Part shown: piece by piece, positions 1 to 6,570 of the stretch
How positions within the stretch are numbered: position 1 is the stretch's first letter
Layout: each line of letters opens with the position of its first letter
Source: Bacteroidota bacterium
GTDB taxonomy: Bacteria > Bacteroidota > Bacteroidia > AKYH767-A > CANKSK01
DNA length: 7,090 bases
Assembly (NCBI GenBank): GCA_947485425.1
Contig: CANKSK010000052.1
Location: forward strand, 1 to 7,090
Direction: 5' to 3'
The notes under the pieces: generated by a model
What the model was told of the DNA's origin: nothing
Database searches by the model: none
The model's input: the letters and a program-made list of their open reading frames with translations, nothing else
Position numbers and translations under genes: made by a program

Positions 1-397
1 AATAGACATTGCACGCATGGATGAGTTAATTGCTTTTCAAGCAGCGATAGAATTGTTAAAAGAAAAGGGGCTTCAATCAATGATTAGCCATACCTATGAG
101 ATCTGTTTGAATGCAAAAAACAATAAAAATCTTCATGTAAAAAATCATGTGAGTGATTTGTATGCGGTACTTCATGAAAATGAAATTTCGAAAAAGATTT
201 CAGAGATGATTAAACCCCCTTCCATGCAATCTGAATTACATATCCTTTTTCAAAGCCTCGAAGATTTGCATCAGGCCTGCCCCAATCACTCTGGAGACTG
301 GTACTTTAGTGGACAGTATCCAAGCCCGGGAGGCAATAGGGTTGTCAACGAATCCTTTATAAACTTCATAGAAGGAAATTTAAGCAGAGCCTATTAA
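1..397 (+). CDS. purF: Amidophosphoribosyltransferase (PurF-like), C-terminal end, 5' truncated by the window
   Basis: The reading frame is open from base 2 to the TAA at 395-397, so the gene enters from the left and only about 131 C-terminal residues are visible. The ATG at 17 is internal: the codons before it (I-D-I-A-R) continue the same helix-like sequence. The tail contains DWYFSGQYPSPGGNRVVN followed by SFINFIEG and ends in RAY. I recognise this as the end of the long (about 630-residue) PurF found in Bacteroidetes. That enzyme catalyses the first committed step of de novo purine synthesis, making 5-phosphoribosylamine from PRPP and glutamine in the cytoplasm. The Ntn glutaminase domain with its N-terminal Cys and the PRPP-binding loop lie outside the window, so catalytic competence cannot be judged. 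It converges on the surface-protein gene with a 6-bp gap. The assignment rests on recalled similarity of the tail; another protein sharing this extension is possible. Confidence 0.72.
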   Translation, partial: IDIARMDELIAFQAAIELLKEKGLQSMISHTYEICLNAKNNKNLHVKNHVSDLYAVLHENEISKKISEMIKPPSMQSELHILFQSLEDLHQACPNHSGDWYFSGQYPSPGGNRVVNESFINFIEGNLSRAY

Positions 398-403
398 ATC
401 CCA

Positions 404-3238
404 TTAAGGCAACAAAGTAATTTTACCCACTTTATAAAAGTGATTGGCATTTGTAAATACACCCTCAATAACATAATTAAATTCAGAAGGTCCGGTCACA
501 GCAGAACCACTTAAACGACCATCCCATCCTTTTCCTAATGCCTCTTTTACGTCATTGGTAAAAAATATCAATTTACCCCAACGATCATATATCTTCATAT
601 CCAAGCGCTGAATACCTCTTCCCTTAATGACAAAAGAATCATTTAGTCCATCATCATCCGGGGTAAATGCAGTGGGAATAAATATTTCAGGAGCGGGGAG
701 CACCTCTATATCTTTGGAAATTTCAGACTTGCAACCCGCATCATTTTGTACTTCAAGCTGTATCACTTGATTGCCTTCGGCCTGATAAATATGTGTAGGC
801 CGATTAGAATCAGAGGTGGTGCCATCACCTAAATGCCATGCATAACTTTGAACAGGATCTCCAAGAAAAGAAAAAAACACTTTTGAAGAAACTGTAATTT
901 CATCCTGAGAAACGCTGATATTACCTTGAGGCTTGGGACTCACCACTATGGTTTTGATTACCGTATCAGCATTGCAACCCCCATCCAAAAACAATTTAAC
1001 TGTATACGCACCCGGTTCAAGATACAGATGTTTTGCATTTTCAGTATTCGCTGTATTGCTTGTAAGGGATAATGGATCGCCGAAATCCCAAAACCACTTG
1101 GTAGAATTTAATCCAGTTGATGAATATAGATGTACATATTCTCCGGCGCATGCAGGACCCATTTTAAAATCTGAATGACCACCCGGCTGAGCAATGGCAA
1201 AGTCAAGCACAGAAGATTTGCATCCATTAGAATCTACCACATAAGCCTGATACTGACCGGCAGGCAATGAAGTTGCCGTAGGCGTATTTTGTGCAGGATT
1301 TGTATTCCAAAAATAATGATAGGGTAATTTGCCACCAGAAGCCAACAAACTAGCCGAACCATTTGATTTTCCACAGCTGGCATTTGACAGGGATGAAATA
1401 ACTGCCGTTGGTCCCGTTTCATTATTGATTTTAACACTTAAAATCTGTTTACAACCATTTTTATCGGTGATGGTAACCGCATAAGATGCGGGCTCAAGAT
1501 CTTTTGCCACTGGACCTATGCGCGTGGGATTGGTATTCCATGCAAAATCAAAGGGAGCTTCTCCATTGGCATTAACCGTTACAGAGCCATTGGCTTGATT
1601 GCATAAAGCATTGACTGAAGAAACCACATATCCATCGGGACCATTTATATTGCTTATAAAAACCTCATTTGTTTTCTGGCAATTATTTTGATCGCTCACC
1701 GTAAGATGGTAGATACCTGCCGCTACATTCAATAAATCTGCCGATGTGGCCAGCGGACTGGCATCCCATTGATAGGTATAAGGAGAAACACCTCCAGAAA
1801 CGATGGCGCTGATACTGCCATTGGATTTCCCGCAATTGGAAGGATTATGTGTCAAAGTGAGACCAAGAGGCGGTGGACTTTTAATCTTAACGGTTACAGA
1901 AGTAGAACAACCTGCGCTATCGGTTACCAAACACATATAAGTACCCTTGGCCAAACCAGAAATAGAAGAACTATTTTGAACAGGCGTGGTATTCCAAGCA
2001 TAGCTATAGGGTGGTTTTCCATTGCTCGCTACAAGGCTTACAGCACCCACATTATCATCACTGCAGGTAAGATGGGTAGTAGATACTATTTTAACAACCG
2101 GCGCTTTTTTGTTTGCAATCGTAGCTATTGCATTGGCTTTGCAACCATTGGCATCATTCACGATGACATTATAAATTCCGGGCCCAAGACCAGTGATTTT
2201 ATTAGTCGTTTGCGCTGGCTTTGTATTCCAAGAATAGGTATAGGGTGGCGTACCTCCTGATGCGGCAACTAAAGCGGTTCCATTTGCCAAGTTGCAATCG
2301 GCTTTGGTAACCATCGAGATTTTAGCCTGAGGACTCATAAAAGCCACATAAAATGAGAGTGAAGTGCCAATAGGCAATGCATTACCACAGTGATCTAACA
2401 AGGTATTACCATCGGTACCCATTTGTGAAACCAATTTATAATTCCCAATCGTAGAGATATTTCCACTAAATTTTAAGACGACACTGGGGGTACAAGAATT
2501 TGCATTACAGGCAGGCGAACTTGCTCCGATAATTTTTTCACCTCCCGGTCCAACCAAAAGAAAATCACTTCCATCAGAGGCAATACTTGTACACTGAATA
2601 TCTTCGTCAAGAAAAATACTTACACTTTGAGGGCTGCAAGCAGAAGCATTTGCAGAAACCATTTGAGGCGGCATGTTATCGAAAATACTTGCTGTTCCGG
2701 AAAAATTGAGGGTATAACCACCGGCAGTGGAGGTAAAATTATTTACCAATAAAGCGAAGGTTTGACCGGCACTTACATTCAAAGCAGCACATTGGTTGAG
2801 TCCGGCTGATGATTCGGAAATACCTGTATAACCGGATTTCAAACCTGTACTTCCGTGAGCAGAGGCATAATTGCATCGCACCGGAGCTAAGGACCCATTG
2901 GAAATATCTTCACAACTTTTATTGGTCAAATCAAAAACTACAAAATCATAATCATCATTTGCCAAAAGAGGATTGATCTGCAGTTCTAAAACACCAGTAT
3001 TATGGGCTGTAAAAATATACCAAGACGAATTGGTTTCATTGTCTTGAAGGCAGGTATTGTTTGCGGCACTTAATTCTTGATTCTGACCAAAACCTTGATA
3101 GGCATTGTTTTGAACATATACACTCTGACAAACACGAATGGCATGCAGACAATCCTGCTCTGGTGCTTGTGCAAAGGAAAATGTAACAAATGAAATAGGA
3201 ATTAAAAAAGGCAGAAAAAAGAACTTCTTTTTCGGCAT
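404..3238 (-). CDS. T9SS-secreted surface protein with five SprB repeats, two PKD domains and a gliding-motility type C-terminal domain
   Basis: A predicted cell-surface or secreted protein of 944 residues, numbered here from the ATG at 3236-3238. Residues 1-23 are a signal peptide: KKK, a hydrophobic core, then SFA before Q24. Residues 27-187 form a Cys-containing beta-rich domain of the kind often found at the N-terminus of such proteins, with SWYIFT and a YDFVVFDLT stretch. Residues 188-302 look Ig-like (MPPQMVSAN onward). Five SprB repeats cover about 308-682. Two PKD domains follow, about 688-767 (FWDFGDP) and 771-847 (YAWHLGDGT). The end, 851-944, matches the type B T9SS sorting domain (IPTAFTPDDDGLNDSF, YDRWGKLIF, WDG, KVGKITLLP). 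By family knowledge it should cross the outer membrane through the type IX machinery and be anchored or released. Adhesion or gliding is a plausible role but unproven; there is no catalytic domain. The frame stays open upstream to an ATG at 3367, with another ATG at 3271. The start at 3238 is preferred because it gives a standard signal peptide. Confidence 0.9.
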   Translation of the reverse strand: MPKKKFFFLPFLIPISFVTFSFAQAPEQDCLHAIRVCQSVYVQNNAYQGFGQNQELSAANNTCLQDNETNSSWYIFTAHNTGVLELQINPLLANDDYDFVVFDLTNKSCEDISNGSLAPVRCNYASAHGSTGLKSGYTGISESSAGLNQCAALNVSAGQTFALLVNNFTSTAGGYTLNFSGTASIFDNMPPQMVSANASACSPQSVSIFLDEDIQCTSIASDGSDFLLVGPGGEKIIGASSPACNANSCTPSVVLKFSGNISTIGNYKLVSQMGTDGNTLLDHCGNALPIGTSLSFYVAFMSPQAKISMVTKADCNLANGTALVAASGGTPPYTYSWNTKPAQTTNKITGLGPGIYNVIVNDANGCKANAIATIANKKAPVVKIVSTTHLTCSDDNVGAVSLVASNGKPPYSYAWNTTPVQNSSSISGLAKGTYMCLVTDSAGCSTSVTVKIKSPPPLGLTLTHNPSNCGKSNGSISAIVSGGVSPYTYQWDASPLATSADLLNVAAGIYHLTVSDQNNCQKTNEVFISNINGPDGYVVSSVNALCNQANGSVTVNANGEAPFDFAWNTNPTRIGPVAKDLEPASYAVTITDKNGCKQILSVKINNETGPTAVISSLSNASCGKSNGSASLLASGGKLPYHYFWNTNPAQNTPTATSLPAGQYQAYVVDSNGCKSSVLDFAIAQPGGHSDFKMGPACAGEYVHLYSSTGLNSTKWFWDFGDPLSLTSNTANTENAKHLYLEPGAYTVKLFLDGGCNADTVIKTIVVSPKPQGNISVSQDEITVSSKVFFSFLGDPVQSYAWHLGDGTTSDSNRPTHIYQAEGNQVIQLEVQNDAGCKSEISKDIEVLPAPEIFIPTAFTPDDDGLNDSFVIKGRGIQRLDMKIYDRWGKLIFFTNDVKEALGKGWDGRLSGSAVTGPSEFNYVIEGVFTNANHFYKVGKITLLP
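407..688 (-). other. Type B T9SS C-terminal sorting domain (gliding motility-associated C-terminal domain)
   Basis: The last 94 codons encode the domain known from the gliding motility-associated family (TIGR04131-like). It opens with IPTAFTPDDDGLNDSF, continues through a VIKG-I-LDMKIYDRWGKLIF core and a GWDG turn, and closes with the strand KVGKITLLP at the very end of the protein. This domain directs cargo through the type IX secretion system. In Flavobacterium johnsoniae the type B form depends on SprF-like partner proteins. No sprF or porV homologue is in the window. Confidence 0.9.
1193..2317 (-). repeat. Five tandem SprB repeats (protein-level), about 77 residues each
   Basis: Five consecutive units lie at about 2117-2317, 1883-2092, 1655-1861, 1427-1627 and 1193-1405. 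Each follows the SprB pattern: a Cys, then NG(S/T), then SGG-PPY-Y-W, then a G-Y turn, then a V-D-NGC ending. In protein numbering the paired cysteines are 315/366, 392/444, 469/520, 546/596 and 622/673, always 50-52 residues apart. The unit-to-unit step is 77, 77, 77 and 76 residues. I infer one intradomain disulfide per unit, stiffening a rod-like stalk. The units have diverged in sequence, though short stretches stay near-identical at DNA level (for example 1991-2014 and 2225-2248). SprB repeats are named for the Flavobacterium gliding adhesin SprB; many non-gliding Bacteroidetes also have them. Confidence 0.88.
3170..3238 (-). other. Signal peptide region of the surface protein
   Basis: The first 23 codons from the chosen ATG encode Met-Pro-Lys-Lys-Lys, then a Phe/Leu/Ile/Pro-rich hydrophobic core, then SFA followed by Gln. 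This is a standard Sec signal peptide, and T9SS cargo needs one to reach the periplasm. Cleavage after Ala23 (SFA|QA) is the likeliest site; two residues later is an alternative. Starting at the ATG at 3271 would add 11 residues (MKVRVNKSRLL) and give an unusually long basic n-region that could still function. Confidence 0.8.
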
Positions 3239-3420
3239 CAACAGTCTAGATTTATTAACTCTCACTTTCATTGTTTTGTGATAAGGGTTTGAGGTAAAAA
3301 AAAAAGCAAACACACTATTCAAGGAACTCATATATTGATACGAGAACAAACAAAAAATAGTTATCAAAAAAATTAAAAAAAAATTAAAAAGTATTTAAAA
3401 AAATAAGATAAAAAATTCAA
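3239..3420 (-). promoter_or_regulatory. AT-rich spacer between the STAS gene and the surface protein; probable leader/promoter region, no clear promoter motif
   Basis: This 182-bp spacer is the longest gap in the window and is strongly AT-rich, above all at 3351-3420. Read on the minus strand it is a series of T-runs. It must hold the 3' end of the upstream STAS transcript and probably the promoter of the surface-protein gene. I looked for the Bacteroidetes consensus (TTG near -33, TAnnTTTG near -7) and found no good pair; the T-rich stretch near 3351-3359 comes close but has an extra base. I also saw no GC-rich hairpin that would be an intrinsic terminator. An in-frame ATG at 3367 lies inside this region, but the 43 residues it would add look like translated leader rather than protein. 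Confidence 0.4.
3296..3305. repeat. Ten-base A/T homopolymer upstream of the surface-protein start
   Basis: There is an uninterrupted run of ten A on the plus strand, so ten T in the transcript direction of the surface-protein gene. It lies about 58 bp upstream of the chosen ATG (3238) and about 25 bp upstream of the alternative ATG (3271). Runs of this length are prone to slipped-strand length change. If translation began at 3367, a length change would shift the frame; if not, it could only alter leader or promoter spacing. Confidence 0.85.
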
Positions 3421-3771
3421 TTATTTATGATTCAATAATTTAATAGCATCCTCCAATTTTTCACTCACTAAAAATATGGTATTGAGCTTGGTAATGATCA
3501 GCAATTCCTTGATTTTAGGTGAAACGGAACAAATCACCACCTCTCCTCCTGATCTTCTGGCTTTGGTAAGAATATTGATAAAAATATTAAGCCCCGTACT
3601 ATTCAAATACCTAAAATCAGTCATATCCAAAATAAGCTGATTGATATCCTTCATGATGCATTCTTCTACATCTTCGAGCAAAGGAATTGCCTGACTTTTC
3701 TCTATTAGGTTGCCTTTAATCTTAAAAATAGCTAAACCATCTTTTTCTTCCAGGGTATAATTAAATTCCAT
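3421..3771 (-). CDS. STAS-domain protein, anti-sigma factor antagonist (SpoIIAA/RsbV-like)
   Basis: The 116 residues form a single STAS domain, the usual length for SpoIIAA/RsbV-type proteins. The N-terminal strand pair is followed by LILDMTDFRYLNSTGLNIFI at residues 46-65. The Ser58-Thr59-Gly60-Leu61 turn sits where the antagonist serine is phosphorylated by an anti-sigma-factor kinase. The helix after it (LTKARRSGGEVVIC) and the C-terminal LNTIF-V--L--AI pattern also fit. In the known scheme the dephosphorylated protein binds the kinase and frees its partner. No RsbW-type kinase, PP2C phosphatase or sigma factor is present here, so the partner is unknown. It starts 3 bp after the fur stop (TAA-GCA-ATG) with no Shine-Dalgarno sequence, so co-transcription and possibly coupled translation with fur are likely. 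Chemotaxis-type or other STAS scaffold roles are alternatives. Confidence 0.85.
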   Translation of the reverse strand: MEFNYTLEEKDGLAIFKIKGNLIEKSQAIPLLEDVEECIMKDINQLILDMTDFRYLNSTGLNIFINILTKARRSGGEVVICSVSPKIKELLIITKLNTIFLVSEKLEDAIKLLNHK

Positions 3772-3774
3772 TGC

Positions 3775-4269
3775 TTAGTTGCGTTTATGTTTTTTTGAAG
3801 CAAAATGTTCACATTCTTTACCTTCAGCCAATTTATTACAATGGCCGAATAAATTTAGAGAGTGTTTGGACACTTGAAACTGCAAAATGCCCCCCATGGT
3901 ATCTTTAATTTGTTGAATTCGTGGATCACAAAACTCAAAAACTTTATCGCAATCCTCACAAATGAGATGATCATGCTGCTTATATTCATAAGACTTTTCA
4001 AATTGAGCCATATTTTTCCCAAACTGGTGTTTGGTAATCAGCGCGCAATCCAGAAGCAATTCAATGGTGTTGTAAATGGTGGCCCGGCTGACGCGATATT
4101 TTTTATTTTTCATGTGGATATACAAAGATTCCACATCAAAATGCCCTTGAATAGAATACACTTCATCTAAAATCGCAAATCGCTCAGGGGTTTTCCGGTG
4201 ACTTTTACGTTCCAGATAATCCATAAACAGCTGTTTTACAGTTATTTTATGATCAGCAATTTTACTCAT
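3775..4269 (-). CDS. fur: Fur-family metal-dependent transcriptional repressor
   Basis: A 164-residue cytoplasmic DNA-binding regulator, slightly longer than E. coli Fur (148). The winged-helix part includes [12 protein letters not shown] (27-38), GHFDVESLY (42-50) and the recognition helix [13 protein letters not shown] (60-72). The dimerisation and metal domain has [18 protein letters not shown] (98-115): His99, Asp100 and His101 for the sensory site, and Cys104/Cys107 for the structural zinc. [10 protein letters not shown] (135-144) supplies His136 and Cys144, and a further Cys comes at 153. It therefore resembles true Fur more than Zur or PerR, but metal specificity is not provable from sequence. 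By family knowledge it represses iron-uptake genes when loaded with Fe(II). It lies 50 bp after the rsh stop and 3 bp before the STAS start. The 4270-4319 spacer shows no clear Fur box and no Shine-Dalgarno sequence. Odd points: wide spacing of the second cysteine pair, a shortened His cluster, and Gln119 near the position where E. coli Fur has a metal-binding Glu. Confidence 0.9.
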   Translation of the reverse strand: MSKIADHKITVKQLFMDYLERKSHRKTPERFAILDEVYSIQGHFDVESLYIHMKNKKYRVSRATIYNTIELLLDCALITKHQFGKNMAQFEKSYEYKQHDHLICEDCDKVFEFCDPRIQQIKDTMGGILQFQVSKHSLNLFGHCNKLAEGKECEHFASKKHKRN

Positions 4270-4319
4270 TTTTTAAACCGCGAATAAACTAAATTTAAAT
4301 GGATCGAAATATACACTTT

Positions 4320-6518
4320 TTAGTTTACATCAATCCGATGAACTGTAAGAATACCATTTACTTTTTCCAATTGCTTCATGAGGGTCGTCAGATGATCGGT
4401 ATTGTGCACAAACAACATGATGGTACCATCAAACACCCCATCATTGCTATCAATTGATATGGAACGCATATTTACCTTCAACTGGCTTGAAATGACGCGG
4501 GTAATATTATTCACAACCCCTACCTCATCAATACCCGTCAATCTCACTCCGGCAAGGAAGGCAATTTCTTTTTGGCTGGTCCATTTGGCTTTTACAATTC
4601 GATAAGCAAAATTAGACATCAGCTGCATGGCACTTGGACAATTGGTACGATGAATTTTGATGCCATCATTTACGGTAATAAAACCAAAAACATCATCCCC
4701 GGGAATGGGATTACAGCAAGAGGATAATTTGTAATCCATTTTATCCATATTTTCCCCGATGATAAGCATTTCGGAAGATCCACGAGCCAATTTCACCATA
4801 TCCTCCAAGGAATTAGACTCAATCTTGGGGGTATTTTTGGGTTTGATATTACTTTTTTCAATGATAAACTCCTTCAAATCAACAAGATCAACAAGCCCCT
4901 TTGCAATTTTATAATATAAATCCAAACTGGTAGGCACTCTATAAAAAGCCAACAATTCATTAATATTGGCGGTGTTGAGATTAATTTTCAGACTTTTGAA
5001 TTTCTTTTCAAGAATTTCCCTTCCTTCTTCCGCAATTTTTCTTTTCTCTTCTTTGAGAGCCAATTTGATTCTTGATTTTGCCTTGGCGGTGGTAACAAAG
5101 TTTAGCCAATCATCTTTAGGTGTTTGCTTGCCGGAGGTAATGATTTCCACCTGATCACCACTATGCAGCTGATAGCTAAGGGGAACCAGTTTGTGATTTA
5201 CTTTGGCGCCAATACATTTATATCCAATATCGGAATGGATATCAAAGGCAAAATCGAGCGTTGTAGAATTTGCCGGCAGGGTTCGCAGCTCCCCTTTGGG
5301 GGTAAAAACGAACATTTCCTCAGAAAATAAATTGAGCTTAAAATCGTCAATAAAATCTAGGGCATTGGACTCAGGGTTCTCCAATATTTCACGGATTTTA
5401 TGAATCCATTCATCCAAAGCATTTTCAATGGTAGACTCTTTGTATTTCCAATGCGCCGCATATCCCTTTTCAGCAATTTCATCCATCCGCTGGGTTCTGA
5501 TTTGCACCTCTACCCAAGTCCCTTTGGGGCCCATCACTGTGGTATGAAGAGACTCATATCCATTGGCCTTAGGTGTTGAGATCCAGTCTCGAAGTCTATC
5601 GGGATTGGGAAGATAAAAATCCGTTACAATAGAATATACTTTCCAACAATCTGATTTTTCAATTTCAGCAGGAGATTCAATGATGATACGAATGGCAAAA
5701 AGATCATAAATTTCTTCAAAAGAAACCGTTTGCTTCTTCATTTTATTCCAAATGGAATGAATTGATTTGGGTCTTCCTTTGATTTCAAATTTCAGACCTT
5801 GTTTGCTCAATTCCTTGGAAATCGGTTCAATAAATTCATTGATAAAACGATTTCTTTCTCTTTTGGTTTGCTGCAACTTATAGGCAATGGTCCGATATAC
5901 TTCTGGCTCCATATATTTAAGGGCCAAATCATCGAGTTCTGTTTTGACGGCATAAAGCCCCAAACGGTGCGCCAATGGGGCATACAGATAAGCCGTTTCC
6001 GAAGCTATTTTCATTTGCTTTTCCCTGAGCATCGAATCAAGGGTTCGCATGTTGTGAAGCCTGTCGGCCAATTTGATGAGAATAACGCGCACATCATCAG
6101 AAAGGGTCAGCAACATCTTTCTGAAGTTTTCTGCTTGCAGAGAAGAAGAATGATCAAAAACACCGGAAATTTTGGTGAGCCCATCAATAATGACAGCGAC
6201 TTTTTTCCCAAAAAGCCTTTCAATATCGCCGATAGTCATATCGGTATCTTCAACCACATCGTGCAGCAAGGCAGCTACCACAGAAGTGGGTCCCAGACCA
6301 ATTTCTTCCGTTACAATCTGCGCGACGGCAATGGGATGATAAATGTAGGGTTCACCTGATTTGCGTCGCATTTCCTTGTGTGCCTCAAGGGCCGTATCAA
6401 AGGCTAAGCGAATGAGTTGTTTATCTCCTTTATTAAGGACTTTTCTGCAGGATTTCAGGAGGTTGCGATATCTTTTCAGAATCTCCTTTTTCTCTACATC
6501 TACATCAATGGATTGCAT
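4320..6518 (-). CDS. rel: Bifunctional (p)ppGpp synthetase/hydrolase, long RelA/SpoT homologue
   Basis: A full-length cytoplasmic stringent-response enzyme of 732 residues, typical for long RSH proteins. It makes (p)ppGpp from ATP and GTP/GDP and hydrolyses it back. The HD hydrolase domain (about 35-200) keeps its key residues: Arg51/52 with KSGEPYIYHP (His61), LLHDVVEDTD (His86, Asp87, Glu90, Asp91) and KLADRLHNMRT (Asp152, Asn156). The synthetase domain (about 240-360) keeps GRPKSIHSIW, YDLFAIRI (Asp272), STPKANGYESLHT and EVQIRT (Glu337), then GYAAHWKYK. Both activities are therefore predicted intact, unlike monofunctional RelA. The TGS domain is about 403-462, the CC-type zinc-finger domain about 596-630 (Cys601, Cys602, His623, Cys627) and the ACT domain about 650-730. 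The ATG at 6518 gives the expected N-terminus and has no Shine-Dalgarno sequence. It lies 52 bp downstream of the FAH-family gene and 50 bp upstream of fur, all on the same strand. Often annotated spoT or relA. Confidence 0.96.
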   Translation of the reverse strand: MQSIDVDVEKKEILKRYRNLLKSCRKVLNKGDKQLIRLAFDTALEAHKEMRRKSGEPYIYHPIAVAQIVTEEIGLGPTSVVAALLHDVVEDTDMTIGDIERLFGKKVAVIIDGLTKISGVFDHSSSLQAENFRKMLLTLSDDVRVILIKLADRLHNMRTLDSMLREKQMKIASETAYLYAPLAHRLGLYAVKTELDDLALKYMEPEVYRTIAYKLQQTKRERNRFINEFIEPISKELSKQGLKFEIKGRPKSIHSIWNKMKKQTVSFEEIYDLFAIRIIIESPAEIEKSDCWKVYSIVTDFYLPNPDRLRDWISTPKANGYESLHTTVMGPKGTWVEVQIRTQRMDEIAEKGYAAHWKYKESTIENALDEWIHKIREILENPESNALDFIDDFKLNLFSEEMFVFTPKGELRTLPANSTTLDFAFDIHSDIGYKCIGAKVNHKLVPLSYQLHSGDQVEIITSGKQTPKDDWLNFVTTAKAKSRIKLALKEEKRKIAEEGREILEKKFKSLKINLNTANINELLAFYRVPTSLDLYYKIAKGLVDLVDLKEFIIEKSNIKPKNTPKIESNSLEDMVKLARGSSEMLIIGENMDKMDYKLSSCCNPIPGDDVFGFITVNDGIKIHRTNCPSAMQLMSNFAYRIVKAKWTSQKEIAFLAGVRLTGIDEVGVVNNITRVISSQLKVNMRSISIDSNDGVFDGTIMLFVHNTDHLTTLMKQLEKVNGILTVHRIDVN

Positions 6519-6570
6519 AATTTATATATGAGTACTAAATGCAATGATACAAAAAAAACGGATTAGGTCT

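Noticed and set aside
17..397. A complete small gene starting at the ATG at 17
   Set aside because: The frame is open to the left edge and the sequence matches the tail of a much longer PurF-type protein, so this ATG is most likely internal.
428..442. Small hairpin, six-base stem CACTTT/AAAGTG with a three-base loop, as a terminator for the purF-like gene
   Set aside because: The stem is short and AT-rich, no T-run follows it in the plus direction, and it falls in the coding end of the surface protein.
1769..2260. A 163-residue open frame on the plus strand inside the SprB repeat region
   Set aside because: It is antisense to strongly supported repeats, and its internal similarity simply mirrors the repeats on the other strand.
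3239..3367. N-terminal extension of the surface protein from the ATG at 3367 (43 extra residues)
   Set aside because: The extra residues contain a second Phe-rich stretch encoded by a homopolymer and would bury the clear signal peptide. The sequence looks like an AT-rich leader that happens to lack stops.
4270..4319. Fur box or separate promoter before fur
   Set aside because: The spacer has an ATTTAAAT palindrome and two one-mismatch TAnnTTTG-like sequences, but no 19-base Fur-type inverted repeat and no TTG at a suitable distance. In DNA this AT-rich such matches arise by chance.
5799..6359. A 186-residue open frame on the plus strand
   Set aside because: It lies wholly antisense to the RSH hydrolase and synthetase domains, shows no recognisable motif, and its composition is explained by the opposite strand's coding.
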